Assembly (NCBI RefSeq): GCF_022829605.1
Contig: NZ_JAKSYD010000096.1
Coordinates: forward strand, 1-64,000
Direction: 5' to 3'
DNA: 64,000 nt
DNA from: Methylobacterium sp. E-065
GTDB lineage: Bacteria; Pseudomonadota; Alphaproteobacteria; Rhizobiales; Beijerinckiaceae
Numbering within the stretch: the first letter of the stretch is position 1; every line of letters begins with the position of its first letter. The translations under genes and the position numbers were made by a program. Under the pieces are notes generated by a model. It saw nothing but the letters and a program-made list of their open reading frames with translations. It had not been told where the DNA came from and ran no database searches. This document shows, in pieces, positions 35,329 through 44,327 of this stretch.

Positions 35329-36801
35329 TTGGCCACGATCATCCCCGTCGCTTCCTTCGACTGCGTCGTGTTCGGCGCGACCGGCGATCTGACCGCACGA
35401 AAGCTTCTGCCGGCCCTGTTCTACCGCTTCCGCGATGGCCAGATCCCGGAGACCAGCCGGATCATCGGCGCCTCGCGCTCGGAGCTGTCGCGTGACGCCT
35501 TCCACGAGCACGCCCGCGACGCCCTCAAGCGCTTCGTGCCGGCCTCCGATCTGAACGAGGACATGCTTCAGCGCTTCCTCGACCACGTCGACTACGTGGC
35601 GGTCGACGGCGCTGGCGACAGTGGCTGGGACGACCTCGTGGCCAAGCTCGACGAGCGGCCCGACCAGGTGCGGCCCTACTACCTCGCCACCTCCCCCGAC
35701 CTCTACGGCTCGATCTGCCGCAACCTCGCGGCCCACGGGCTGGTCGGCGAGAAGTCCCGTGTCGTGCTGGAGAAGCCGATCGGCAAAGATCTGAAATCCG
35801 CCAAGGCGATCAACGACGCGGTCGGCGAGGTCTTCCCCGAATCGCAGATCTTCCGGATCGATCATTACCTCGGCAAGGAGACGGTCCAGAACCTGCTCTC
35901 CCTGCGCTTCGCCAACACGATCTTCGAGCGGCTCTGGACCTCGGACGTGATCGACCACGTCCAGATCACGGTCGCCGAGACTGTCGGCGTCGAGGGCCGG
36001 GCCGGCTACTACGACACCTCGGGCGCCATGCGCGACATGCTGCAGAACCACATCCTGCAGCTGCTCTGCCTCACCGCGATGGAGAGCCCGCTCAACCTGG
36101 AAGCCAATTCGGTCCGCGACGAGAAGCTGAAGGTGCTGCGCGCCCTCAAGCCGATCACCACCCACGACATCCAGACCGTGACCGTTCGCGGGCAGTACGT
36201 GGCGGGCGCGGTGGACGGCAAGCCGGTGGAGGGTTACCTCACCGAGCTCGGCCATGAGAGCCGGACCGAGACCTTCGTGGCCATGAAGGTCGAGATCCAG
36301 TCGGGGCGCTGGGCGGGGGTGCCGTTCTACCTGCGCACCGGCAAGCGCCTGCCCCGGAAACTCTCCGAGATCGTGGTGCAATTCCGTGCCTCGCCGTTCT
36401 CGATCTTCCCCGAGGAGGCCTTCGGCCGCGAGCCGAACCGCCTGGTGATCCGCCTGCAACCGCAGGAGGGCATGAAGCTCGAGGTGATGACCAAGGATCC
36501 GGGGCCCGGCGGCCTGCGCCTGCGCCCGACCGACCTCGACATCTCCTTCGAGGAAACGTTCAAGCAGCGCTACCCCGACGCCTACGAGCGCCTGCTGATG
36601 GACGTGGTCCGCGGCAACGCCACCCTGTTCATGCGCCGCGATGAGGTCGAGGCGGCCTGGGCCTGGGCGGACGGCGTGCTCAAGGTCTGGGCCGACCGGC
36701 CCGAGGCACCCCGGCCCTATCCGGCCGGCAGTTGGGGGCCGACCGCCGCCATCGCGCTGATCGAGCGCGATGGCCGGACGTGGCACGAGGAGCTGCGCTG
36801 A
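35329..36801 (+). CDS. zwf: Glucose-6-phosphate 1-dehydrogenase
   Basis: A 490-residue enzyme that oxidises glucose-6-phosphate to 6-phosphogluconolactone with NADP(+) in the pentose phosphate or Entner-Doudoroff route. The dinucleotide motif GATGDLTARKLLPALF is at the N-terminus, the active-site peptide RIDHYLGKE in the middle, and FYLRTGKRLPRK further on. TTG 35329 is preferred because GGGAG lies 6 bp upstream and the protein then has the family length; an ATG at 35278 adds 17 residues. There is no pgl or gnd nearby. Confidence 0.96.
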   Translation: MATIIPVASFDCVVFGATGDLTARKLLPALFYRFRDGQIPETSRIIGASRSELSRDAFHEHARDALKRFVPASDLNEDMLQRFLDHVDYVAVDGAGDSGWDDLVAKLDERPDQVRPYYLATSPDLYGSICRNLAAHGLVGEKSRVVLEKPIGKDLKSAKAINDAVGEVFPESQIFRIDHYLGKETVQNLLSLRFANTIFERLWTSDVIDHVQITVAETVGVEGRAGYYDTSGAMRDMLQNHILQLLCLTAMESPLNLEANSVRDEKLKVLRALKPITTHDIQTVTVRGQYVAGAVDGKPVEGYLTELGHESRTETFVAMKVEIQSGRWAGVPFYLRTGKRLPRKLSEIVVQFRASPFSIFPEEAFGREPNRLVIRLQPQEGMKLEVMTKDPGPGGLRLRPTDLDISFEETFKQRYPDAYERLLMDVVRGNATLFMRRDEVEAAWAWADGVLKVWADRPEAPRPYPAGSWGPTAAIALIERDGRTWHEELR

Positions 36802-36924
36802 CGCGCTGTCCCCGGCTTACGGCCAAGCTGCCATCATACCGTCAAGACGGAGATGAACTCTGCCGGTGCCGCCGGTCACCGCCCCGCCAGAGGGCGGAAG
36901 CCGCCACGCACAAGGGATCATCGC

Positions 36925-37125
36925 ATGCTCGACACCTATCGGGACGCGGCCGCCCTCGCTGAGCGCCGTCTGGAGCGCTCGGTCGCCGCCACCCTGCGCA
37001 TCATCGCGGCCGCCCATGACGAGCGGCAGGCCCCGCCGATCTCCGCGGCCCGGCGCCGCCTGAGCGAGGTCTACGGCGCCACCCGCCTCGCCCGCCGTCG
37101 GGAGCAGGCGCAGCGCACGGCGTAA
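36925..37125 (+). CDS. Small basic helical protein of unknown function
   Basis: A 66-residue, Arg/Ala-rich, probably all-helical protein from ATG 36925 with AAGGGA upstream: MLDTYRDAAALAERRLERSV, then two further helices ending RREQAQRTA. Codon use is strongly coding. There is no signal, membrane helix or known family. It lies 123 bp after zwf and before repeat copy C. Confidence 0.6.
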   Translation: MLDTYRDAAALAERRLERSVAATLRIIAAAHDERQAPPISAARRRLSEVYGATRLARRREQAQRTA

Positions 37126-37135
37126 CATCGCCGCC

Positions 37136-37254
37136 GAAACCCCAGAGATTCCAAAGGGCGAGCTCTTTGGCGGGGTCTCGGGGCGGAGCCCTGAGATGAG
37201 GACCGGGGCTCTGCCCTGGACCCGCCAAAGGTCTCGACCTTTCGAAACCACGAC
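37136..37254 (+). repeat. Multi-hairpin intergenic repeat, copy C
   Basis: Same orientation as copy A. It contains CAAAGGGCGAGCTCTTTG, GGGC/GCCC, GGGGCTCTGCCCTGG and AAAGGTCTCGACCTTTCG, ending GAAACCACGAC. It lies between two convergent genes, where it may also terminate transcription. Confidence 0.8.
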
Positions 37255-37274
37255 CCGCCTGAGGCACGATCCGC

Positions 37275-39008
37275 CTAGACGGCGGCGTCCCAGGTCTCGC
37301 TGAGCGGCACCCCGCCGCGGACGAGGCGGGCTCGGAGCACGACATCGCCGGCTGGCATCGGCTCCGGCGGGCGCCACTCCGCATAGATCCGCCAACCGCC
37401 GGTCTGCGGTACGAAGTTGGAGACCGGCTCGTGCATCGTGCCGGCACTGGCCGAGACCTCCGCGATCACCGACTCGTCCGGCCCTGCAGGCAGGCCCGGC
37501 CCCGCGAAATCGATCACGCAGAGCCGTCGCTCCGGGCGCGGCGGCGTCAGGGGACGCAGGCGCTCCGCCGAGCCGAATCGCGTCGAGGTCACCCGGGCCA
37601 GCGCCGTCTCGGGGATCGCCGGCACCGGCTCGGCCCCCACGGTGGTCAACCCGTAGGCGAGGTGCAGAGCCGTCCCCGGCTGCGCCGGCGCGTCCGGCAC
37701 GAACGCCGCCACGATGTTGTCCATGTATTCCTCGACCGAGGGGATCTCGTAGAGCTGCACCGCGCCGGCCGCGAAAGCGCCCCCAGCGGGATCGGGATTC
37801 ACCCACAGGCCGGGCCGCGACTCCTGGCGAGCCTCCACGTCAAGATAGGCGGCAAAGTTCCGCTCGCGCTGCAGCAGCCCGAACCCCACGAGCGGCTTCG
37901 ACGCGAAGGCTGAGATCTGCGGCTGCCGACGCCCGTTGACCAGTGGCCGCCACAGCCGGTCGCTCCCTGCGGCGACGCAGAGCCCGTCGGAATCGTGCAC
38001 CTGCGGGCGGAAATCATCGAATGGCTTGGCGCCCCGGGCGCCGGGCCCGTTCTCGCCGTGCAGGAACATGCTGGTGAGCGGCGCGAGACCCAGCTTGGCG
38101 AGCGGAACCCGCGGATGCAGCGCAGCGGTAACGTCGATCCGCGCCGGATCACCGGGGCTGATGACGAAACGGTAGGCACCGGCCACGCTCGGACTGTCGA
38201 GGAGCGAGAGCACCGTCAGGCTGTGGGCCCCGGGTTCGGGCTCGCAGAGCCAATGGGCGACGAAATCCGGAAATTCCTCGCCCTCCGGCGCGCCCGTGCC
38301 GATGGCGAGGCCCCGCGCCGAGAGCCCGTATTCCTGGTTGCCGGCGCGCAGGCGGAAATACGAGGCGCCGAGGAACACCAGAAACTCCTCCTGAAACCCC
38401 TTCGGGCGCCAGGCGGGCGTATCGGGGAAGGCGTAGTGCAGGCGGAAGCCCGCGAAGCCGAGATCGGGCGCGAAGCTCTGGCCGGCGAGCTGCCGGCCCA
38501 GATCGAACAGCCGACTCTCGTAGGCGATCGGGCGGGCGGGCCCGTCGAGGGGCTGAAAGGAGAGGTCCACGCGCTTCCGCTGCAGGAAGCCGCGGTGGAA
38601 GAGCTGCGCGCTGAACAGCGGGCCGAGGCGCAGACTCTCGGCGGCCCGGAACGTGATGGCCCGGTAGCCGTCGTAATCGAGTCCAGCGAGGGCGGCCGGG
38701 AGGTCCTCGGGCGGTGCCGCGTAGGGCGCGGCGGCCCGGCGCGCGGCCTCCTCGGAGAGCGCTTCGAAGGTCATCCGGCCCAGCTGCGTCCCCCCCGAGC
38801 GTACGCCCTGCGACGGAAGCGCCGGGCCGGCCCACGTTCTGGACCCATTCAGCTCGGCTACGCTAGGTAGAACTGTGCCGGCAGCCGCGGTCAGGACAGT
38901 TCGAAGAACGCGGCGCCGGGAGGGGGGATCGATCCGTTCGGCGTCCGGCTGCCCATGCAGCCCGGTCGGCTCCGTGTCCTTGCCCTGCATATCGGTGTCC
39001 ATGGTCAT
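37275..39008 (-). CDS. opgG: Periplasmic glucan biosynthesis protein OpgG/MdoG (or OpgD)
   Basis: A 577-residue periplasmic protein for osmoregulated periplasmic glucan synthesis. A twin-arginine type signal (SRRRVLRTVLTAAAG) precedes the mature part, which would favour the OpgD-like Tat-exported branch. Typical family segments include FEALSEEAARRAAAPY, LDYDGYRAITFR, FFHRGFLQ-like LFHRGFLQRKRV, FLGASYFRLRAGNQEYGLSARG, and the SMFLHGENGP region. A C-terminal Ig-like domain follows (about 450-577). It is divergent from opgH with about 60 bp between the starts, not in the usual opgGH operon order. Confidence 0.92.
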   Translation of the reverse strand: MTMDTDMQGKDTEPTGLHGQPDAERIDPPSRRRVLRTVLTAAAGTVLPSVAELNGSRTWAGPALPSQGVRSGGTQLGRMTFEALSEEAARRAAAPYAAPPEDLPAALAGLDYDGYRAITFRAAESLRLGPLFSAQLFHRGFLQRKRVDLSFQPLDGPARPIAYESRLFDLGRQLAGQSFAPDLGFAGFRLHYAFPDTPAWRPKGFQEEFLVFLGASYFRLRAGNQEYGLSARGLAIGTGAPEGEEFPDFVAHWLCEPEPGAHSLTVLSLLDSPSVAGAYRFVISPGDPARIDVTAALHPRVPLAKLGLAPLTSMFLHGENGPGARGAKPFDDFRPQVHDSDGLCVAAGSDRLWRPLVNGRRQPQISAFASKPLVGFGLLQRERNFAAYLDVEARQESRPGLWVNPDPAGGAFAAGAVQLYEIPSVEEYMDNIVAAFVPDAPAQPGTALHLAYGLTTVGAEPVPAIPETALARVTSTRFGSAERLRPLTPPRPERRLCVIDFAGPGLPAGPDESVIAEVSASAGTMHEPVSNFVPQTGGWRIYAEWRPPEPMPAGDVVLRARLVRGGVPLSETWDAAV

Positions 39009-39069
39009 CGGCTCCCGGCCTCAAGCGGCGGGGTCGCCGGCAGCCTTCCACGGTCGAGTTCCTCGCGCC

Positions 39070-41070
39070 ATGTCGTCACGCGCCATCCCTCCTCGCGCCA
39101 CATCCTCGGGGGTCGCCGCCTCCATCGAGCCGATGCATCGGAACGCGTGTCCGGCCAAGCCCGATCCGTCGGAATCGGTTCTTCCCCGCGAGATCTGGAG
39201 CGGCAAGCGCCCGGCGCGGGCTCTGCGCACCCGGCGCCTCGCCCTCGCTGTCCCGACCCTCGTCACGGCGGGGGGTATCGCGTGGCTCGCCGCGCTCGCC
39301 TATCCGGCGGGTGTCAGCCCGCTGGCCTGGTCAGTGCTCGGGCTGTTCAGCGTCTTGATGGGATGGCAGGCGTTCACGGCCTGTCAATACGCCTACGGGC
39401 TCGTCGCTACCCTGCTGGGGGACCGGGCGAAGTCGGAACTGGAACGCCGATCCGAGCTGCGGACCGCCGAGCTGGTGGACGTCGTGCCCGCGGCGGCGGG
39501 CCGCACGGCCGCCGTGATGGCGATCCACGCCGAGGATGCCGTGGCGGTCTTCGCCCGCCTGCGGGTGATGGCGCGCTCGCTTGCCGAGGCGGGAACCGGG
39601 GATATCGACATCTTCGTCCTGTCCGACACCCGAGACGGCGCCATCGCCGCCGTGGAGGAGCACGAATACGCGCGGATCCAGGCCTGGGCATCCAGCGACC
39701 CGGCCCTGCCGCGGATCCGCTACCGACGCCGGACGGAGAATGTCGGCCGCAAGGCTGGCAACATCGGCGAGTTCTTCCGCACCTATGGCGTCGAGTACGC
39801 CTTCATGATCGTCCTCGACGCCGACAGCCTCATGACCGGCACCGCCATGGGCCGCCTCGTGCGTCTGATGCACGAGAGCCCCCGCACCGGCCTGATCCAG
39901 ACCGTGTCGTACGCAGCGGGCCGGGATACGCTGTTCGCTCGCATTCAGCAATTCGCCGTGCGCCTCTACGCGCCGCTGGCGCTGCGCTGCCTGGAGACCT
40001 GGCAGGGGCCGGAGGGCAGCTACTGGGGCCACAACGCGATCCTGCGGATCGAGGCGTTCGCGGAGCACGCTCAGCTTCCCCGGCTGCCCGGTCGGGAGCC
40101 GCTCGGCGGCGAGATCCTGTGCCACGACATCGTCGAGGGGGCGCTGATGGTGCGCGCCGGCTGGGAGGTGCGGCTGCTGCCCGAGATGGGCGGCACCTGG
40201 GAGGAGATGCCCACCAACCTCGTCGACCTGCTCGGCCGTGAGCGCCGCTGGTGCCAGGGCAATCTTCAGCACCTGCGGGTGCTGCCCTGGGCGGGGCTGC
40301 ATGCCGCCAGCCGCTGGCACTTCCTGGTCGGGATCGTCTCCTATGGGATGCTGCCCCTGTGGATCGCCTTCCTCGGGCTCGCCGCCTGGCAGGCCGCCCG
40401 GACCGGCGATCTCGGCCTCCTGGCCTACGGGCTGAGCGGGACCGGAGCCGCCGCCCACGCGCTCGCCGCCCTTAGCGTCACCGTGCTAGCCCTGCCGAAG
40501 CTCCTGAGCCTCGGCCACGTCCTCGCGTCCCCTGAGCGCCGGGCCGCCTTCGGCGGGACCCGGTCGCTGCTGGCGAGCGCCGCCCTGGAACAGGCCGCCT
40601 GGGTCGTCCTCTGGCCGGTCCTCACCCTGTTCACCGCCGGCGCCGTGGTGGCGACCTTCTTCGGCCGGGTGGTGCGCTGGGAGACACAGGATCGCGACGA
40701 CCGGCAGGTCTCCTGGGGCGAGGCGTTCCGGCTCCAGGCCGACGCCGTGGTTGTCGGCACGCTGATCGCCGCCGCACTGGTTTTCGTCGGCAATGCGTGG
40801 CTTGCCCTGTGGCTGGCGCCGCTGGCCCTGGCTCTGTTGACCAGCCCGGCCCAGAGCGTCTGGACCAGCCGGGCCGATCTCGGCCGCCTCGCCCGGGCCC
40901 GTGGCCTGTTCCTCAACGCCGACGACACCGCGCAGGCGCCGGAACTCGCCGAACTCGCCCAGATCCGCGGCCTGCCCGCGCCCCACGGGACGATCCACGG
41001 CGCGCACCATGCCCCGGTCCGGCCGGTGCCGCGGGAGCCCGCGATCTGGCTCGCCGCCGACGAGGCCTGA
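39070..41070 (+). CDS. opgH: Glucans biosynthesis glucosyltransferase OpgH
   Basis: A 666-residue inner-membrane GT2 enzyme that builds the beta-glucan backbone from UDP-glucose. Catalytic motifs are VLDADSLM (DxD), HDIVEGAL (third Asp) and RERRWCQGN (QxxRW-like). About seven to eight hydrophobic helices flank the catalytic domain, such as AVPTLVTAGGIAWLAALAY before it and HFLVGIVSYGMLPLWIAFL after it. The start at 39070 is the first reasonable ATG beyond the opgG start; later Met residues are possible. The N-terminal region is short compared with E. coli OpgH. Confidence 0.93.
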   Translation: MSSRAIPPRATSSGVAASIEPMHRNACPAKPDPSESVLPREIWSGKRPARALRTRRLALAVPTLVTAGGIAWLAALAYPAGVSPLAWSVLGLFSVLMGWQAFTACQYAYGLVATLLGDRAKSELERRSELRTAELVDVVPAAAGRTAAVMAIHAEDAVAVFARLRVMARSLAEAGTGDIDIFVLSDTRDGAIAAVEEHEYARIQAWASSDPALPRIRYRRRTENVGRKAGNIGEFFRTYGVEYAFMIVLDADSLMTGTAMGRLVRLMHESPRTGLIQTVSYAAGRDTLFARIQQFAVRLYAPLALRCLETWQGPEGSYWGHNAILRIEAFAEHAQLPRLPGREPLGGEILCHDIVEGALMVRAGWEVRLLPEMGGTWEEMPTNLVDLLGRERRWCQGNLQHLRVLPWAGLHAASRWHFLVGIVSYGMLPLWIAFLGLAAWQAARTGDLGLLAYGLSGTGAAAHALAALSVTVLALPKLLSLGHVLASPERRAAFGGTRSLLASAALEQAAWVVLWPVLTLFTAGAVVATFFGRVVRWETQDRDDRQVSWGEAFRLQADAVVVGTLIAAALVFVGNAWLALWLAPLALALLTSPAQSVWTSRADLGRLARARGLFLNADDTAQAPELAELAQIRGLPAPHGTIHGAHHAPVRPVPREPAIWLAADEA

Positions 41071-41282
41071 CCAGGGACGCGGCCTCCATCATCCGGGGCG
41101 ATACGGCCAAGCTGCCACAGTGTTGCCATCGAGTCACGGGTGGTCGGAACCAGACTGAGAAGCCGGTTTCAGACTTGGCTTTGGGGCGCGAGCGTTTACC
41201 CCTTGGCGACGATCGGCACGGCATCGTGCCGCGGTATTCGCCGCGTTCCCGCCAGAGTCCGCGCCTGCCCCGAGAGGCTTTG

Positions 41283-41948
41283 ATGCGTCGTATTGTTCCC
41301 GCCCTGATCGGGCTTCTGGGCGCGGCCGCTTGCGCCGCCCCAGCTTTGTCCTACGAGATCGACCCGCTGACCCGCCAGCCGCTGAACGACGCGCTCTCCG
41401 TGCGCGTCCGCCCGCAGGCCGTCGAGACCGTCGCGGTGCCGGTGGCCAACGCCTCCCTCAACCCCGCCGACCCGCTGAGCGCCGACGCGGCGGTCCCGCA
41501 AATGTCGGCGATCCCACGCGAAACCGTGGCATATAACGGCCCGTATGGCGCCGGCACGATCGTGGTCTCGACCGCCGAGCGGCGGCTATACTACGTGCTG
41601 GGTGGCGGTCAGGCCCTGCGCTACGGCGTCGGTGTCGGCCGTCCGGGCTTCACCTGGGGCGGCGTGCAGACCATCACGATGAAGCGCGAATGGCCGGATT
41701 GGCGTCCGCCGTCGACCATGCTGAAGCGCCGGCCCGACCTGCCGCGCTACATGAAGGGCGGTCTCGAGAACCCGCTCGGTGCCCGCGCCATGTATCTCGG
41801 CGGCTCGATCTACCGGATCCACGGCTCGAACGAGCCGGAGACCATCGGCACCGCCGTCTCCTCGGGCTGCATCCGCATGACCAACGACGACGTGACCGAC
41901 CTCTACACCCACGCCAAGGTCGGCACGAAGGTCGTCGTCCAGCGCTGA
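41283..41948 (+). CDS. L,D-transpeptidase (YkuD/ErfK family)
   Basis: A 221-residue exported protein with signal peptide MRRIVPALIGLLGAAACAAP. The YkuD domain (about 90-221) begins GTIVVSTAERRLYYVLGGGQ and contains RIHGSNEPETIG and SSGCIRMTNDDV, with the nucleophilic Cys. The usual SHGC has Ser in place of His. It makes 3-3 peptidoglycan crosslinks or anchors proteins. The proline-poor spacer (about 25-85) tethers the domain. ATG 41283 begins the signal peptide. A terminator follows at 41972. Confidence 0.92.
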   Translation: MRRIVPALIGLLGAAACAAPALSYEIDPLTRQPLNDALSVRVRPQAVETVAVPVANASLNPADPLSADAAVPQMSAIPRETVAYNGPYGAGTIVVSTAERRLYYVLGGGQALRYGVGVGRPGFTWGGVQTITMKREWPDWRPPSTMLKRRPDLPRYMKGGLENPLGARAMYLGGSIYRIHGSNEPETIGTAVSSGCIRMTNDDVTDLYTHAKVGTKVVVQR

Positions 41949-41955
41949 TTTTTTT

Positions 41956-41996
41956 CAAGACGTCTTGGGGAGGGCCGGCCGCGAGGTCGGCCCTTT
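41956..41996 (+). terminator. Terminator after the L,D-transpeptidase
   Basis: A perfect 12-bp palindrome CAAGACGTCTTG (41956-41967) is followed by a 9-bp stem GGGCCGGCC (41972-41980)/GGTCGGCCC (41985-41993) with a GCGA tetraloop and TTT. It lies between two convergent genes. Confidence 0.65.
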
Positions 41997-42001
41997 CGCG
42001 T

Positions 42002-42328
42002 TCAGGCGGCCGTAAGGGTGACCAGGGCGTCCGGGCGCTTCACCTCGATCTCGATGAACGCGATCGGGTGCTCGGATCCGTTCATGACATCGTGCCGGAT
42101 GCCGGCCGGGCGCATGTAGGACTGGCCGGCCGCGAGCGCCGTCTCGCTGACCGCGGCGCCGTCGTGGACGCGCAGGATCCCGTCCACCAGCATCACCACG
42201 AAATACGGCCAGCCATGCTCGTGCCAGCCCGTCACCGCACCCGGCGGGAAGTCCCAGCGGGTGATCCGCACGGTGGGATCGTCCTGCTGGACGGTGGGCG
42301 TCGCAGGGATGGTGCAGGCAAAGGCCAT
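42002..42328 (-). CDS. Cupin-domain protein
   Basis: A 108-residue single-domain cupin. Metal-binding motif 1 is GWHEHGWPYFVVMLVDG (two His of GxHxH), motif 2 is PAGIRHDVMNGSEHP. Small cupins of this kind are dioxygenases, isomerases or ligand-binding proteins; function is unknown here. The start is ATG 42328. It lies downstream of the YcbB-like gene on the same strand, 102 bp away. Confidence 0.85.
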   Translation of the reverse strand: MAFACTIPATPTVQQDDPTVRITRWDFPPGAVTGWHEHGWPYFVVMLVDGILRVHDGAAVSETALAAGQSYMRPAGIRHDVMNGSEHPIAFIEIEVKRPDALVTLTAA

Positions 42329-42430
42329 GGCGGCTCCGGGATGACGGGCAAGCGGATGCCGCCCGCGGCGCCGCGATGCAAGCCTTCGGCCGCCCCGCCC
42401 GGTGGAAGCGCCGCGCCGGCCGAACCGGGA

Positions 42431-44104
42431 TCAGTTCACGCGGGCCGCAGGTTCCGGCTGCCGACGCTCCACCTTCTTGATCGGCTGAAGTTCGCCCACC
42501 GGAGCCGGCTTCGCGAGGGCGGGCACGGCGGTTTTCCGGGCCGGGGGACTGACGACCGCGGGCGGTGAAGCTACGGCAGTGGCCGGCGGAATCGCCCCCG
42601 TGGCGGCGGGCTCAGGAGCCGGCGTGTCGAGCTTGTAGATGTCGTCGCGAAAGTGCGCCTTCCCGTCCGGGGTTGCGTAGCCCGTCAGGTACACGAACGA
42701 CACCGGCACGGGCTTCGGCAGCTTGATGTCGCGGCGCTCACCATCGGCGATGCCGGTCTCGATCTCGATCGGCCCCCAGGTGCTGCCCGGCCCGTTCGGC
42801 CCAACCGTGCCCTGCAGCAGCCAGCCGACCAGCTCCTTCACCTGACCGACCCGGACGCAGCCGTGGCTGTGGAAGCGTACGCTCGCGGCGAACAGCGATT
42901 TCGCCGGGGTGTCGTGCATGTAGACGGCAAAACGGTTCGGCATGTCGATCCGCACCTGGCCGAGCGAATTGTCGAAGCCGGAATCCTGGCGCAGCGTGTA
43001 GTTGACCGCTTTCTCGCCCGCCCAGTCGATCCGGGTCGGGTCGACATCGCCAGTCAGCCCGAGGATGCGGATATGGTTCTTTGCGAGATAGCCTGGATTC
43101 TTCCGCATCTGCGGGATGATCTCGTTCTTCACCACCGAAGCCGGCACGGTCCAGGTCGGGTTGAAGTTGATGTCGGTGATCCGGGTCTCCACCGGCGGCG
43201 TCGCCTTGTCGGGCGAGCCGACGACGGCGACGTAGCGGCGCACGACCGTGCCGTTCTCCACCGCCTCGACGGCGGCCGAGGGGATGTTGACCACGACGTA
43301 GCGCTCGCCGAACGGGAATTTCGATCCCATCAGCCGGGCCGCCGACGCCGCGAGCTGCTTCTGGCGCACAGTCGCGGGCACGTTGAGCGCGTTGATGGTG
43401 AGACGGCCCAGGATGCCGCTGTCGGGCAGCCCATGGCGGCCCTGGAAGGCCGCGATCGCCGCGACGAGCGGCGGGTCGAAGCGGTCGCTCGGGGGCGCGT
43501 CCGCCGGCAGGTCGCCGGTCAGCGTCAGGTGGTGGCGCAAAGCCGGGATTGCCGGGCTGCGCTCGCCGGGCTTCAGGCGCGCGAGATCCTCGGGCATCCG
43601 CTCCCAGCCGCCGGCCTCCGCGAAGGCCGCGTAGCGCTCGGCGGCGCGGAGCGTGTCGAGGAAGGTGCGCGCCGTCAGCGTCGGGCTCGGGTCGGCCGAG
43701 ACCTTGGCGTAGACCAGGGGGGCCGGCTCGCGCGACCGCTTGGCGGCCTCCTGCGGCTTACCCTGAGCGGACTTCATATCCGGCGCCGCGGCCTCGACGG
43801 GTTTGGATTCGCCGGATCCGGACGCGTTGGGCTTGAGCTCGGTGCCCTTCGTCTCCGCGGCCTTGGTCTCCGGAGCCCTGACCTCCAGCCCCTTCGCGGC
43901 CGCGCCCTCTGGCGCGACCGTGGGCGTAGAGGCCGGGATGGCGGGTGGCGGAACGGGGGCCGGGATCGGGCTTGCCGGTGCCGCGGCCGCCGGAATGCCC
44001 TGTGCCCGAGCATCGACAGTGGCGCCGAGCAGCGTCAGCAGCGACAGGCCGGCGCCGAGCGCGGCCCCCGGGCGGGCATGACGGCGGGAACGGACCAAGC
44101 CCAT
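42431..44104 (-). CDS. L,D-transpeptidase with peptidoglycan-binding domain (YcbB/LdtD-like)
   Basis: A 557-residue periplasmic protein. The signal peptide lies within the first 35 residues (GAALGAGLSLLTLLGATVDA). Next comes an Ala/Pro/Lys-rich linker (about 36-125). A scaffold region with a peptidoglycan-binding fold follows (AIAAFQGRHGLPDSGILGRLT). The YkuD catalytic domain contains VVVNIPSAAVEAVE, MHDTPAKSLF and SHGCVRV with the nucleophilic Cys. The tail is Pro/Ala-rich. This order is that of YcbB/LdtD. ATG 44104 has GGGAG 9 bp upstream; a GTG at 44113 is less likely. Confidence 0.93.
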   Translation of the reverse strand: MGLVRSRRHARPGAALGAGLSLLTLLGATVDARAQGIPAAAAPASPIPAPVPPPAIPASTPTVAPEGAAAKGLEVRAPETKAAETKGTELKPNASGSGESKPVEAAAPDMKSAQGKPQEAAKRSREPAPLVYAKVSADPSPTLTARTFLDTLRAAERYAAFAEAGGWERMPEDLARLKPGERSPAIPALRHHLTLTGDLPADAPPSDRFDPPLVAAIAAFQGRHGLPDSGILGRLTINALNVPATVRQKQLAASAARLMGSKFPFGERYVVVNIPSAAVEAVENGTVVRRYVAVVGSPDKATPPVETRITDINFNPTWTVPASVVKNEIIPQMRKNPGYLAKNHIRILGLTGDVDPTRIDWAGEKAVNYTLRQDSGFDNSLGQVRIDMPNRFAVYMHDTPAKSLFAASVRFHSHGCVRVGQVKELVGWLLQGTVGPNGPGSTWGPIEIETGIADGERRDIKLPKPVPVSFVYLTGYATPDGKAHFRDDIYKLDTPAPEPAATGAIPPATAVASPPAVVSPPARKTAVPALAKPAPVGELQPIKKVERRQPEPAARVN

Positions 44105-44327
44105 ACGCAACACTCCCGACGGCGCCCAATTCGGCGCGGACCGGCGGCATCATGGAGCGGCGTGGTTACCAATCCCCTCCCGTCCAAACAGCAGACCCGA
44201 GAGCAGATTCACCATTCTGAGACGTCTTTCCAAGTACCGCGGCGTCTACGGATGTCGGCGCGACAGAAAATACCGCACGCTGCTCGGCTAAGACTTATCG
44301 CTGCCGGGAAATAAGAGCCGCCCAGTC

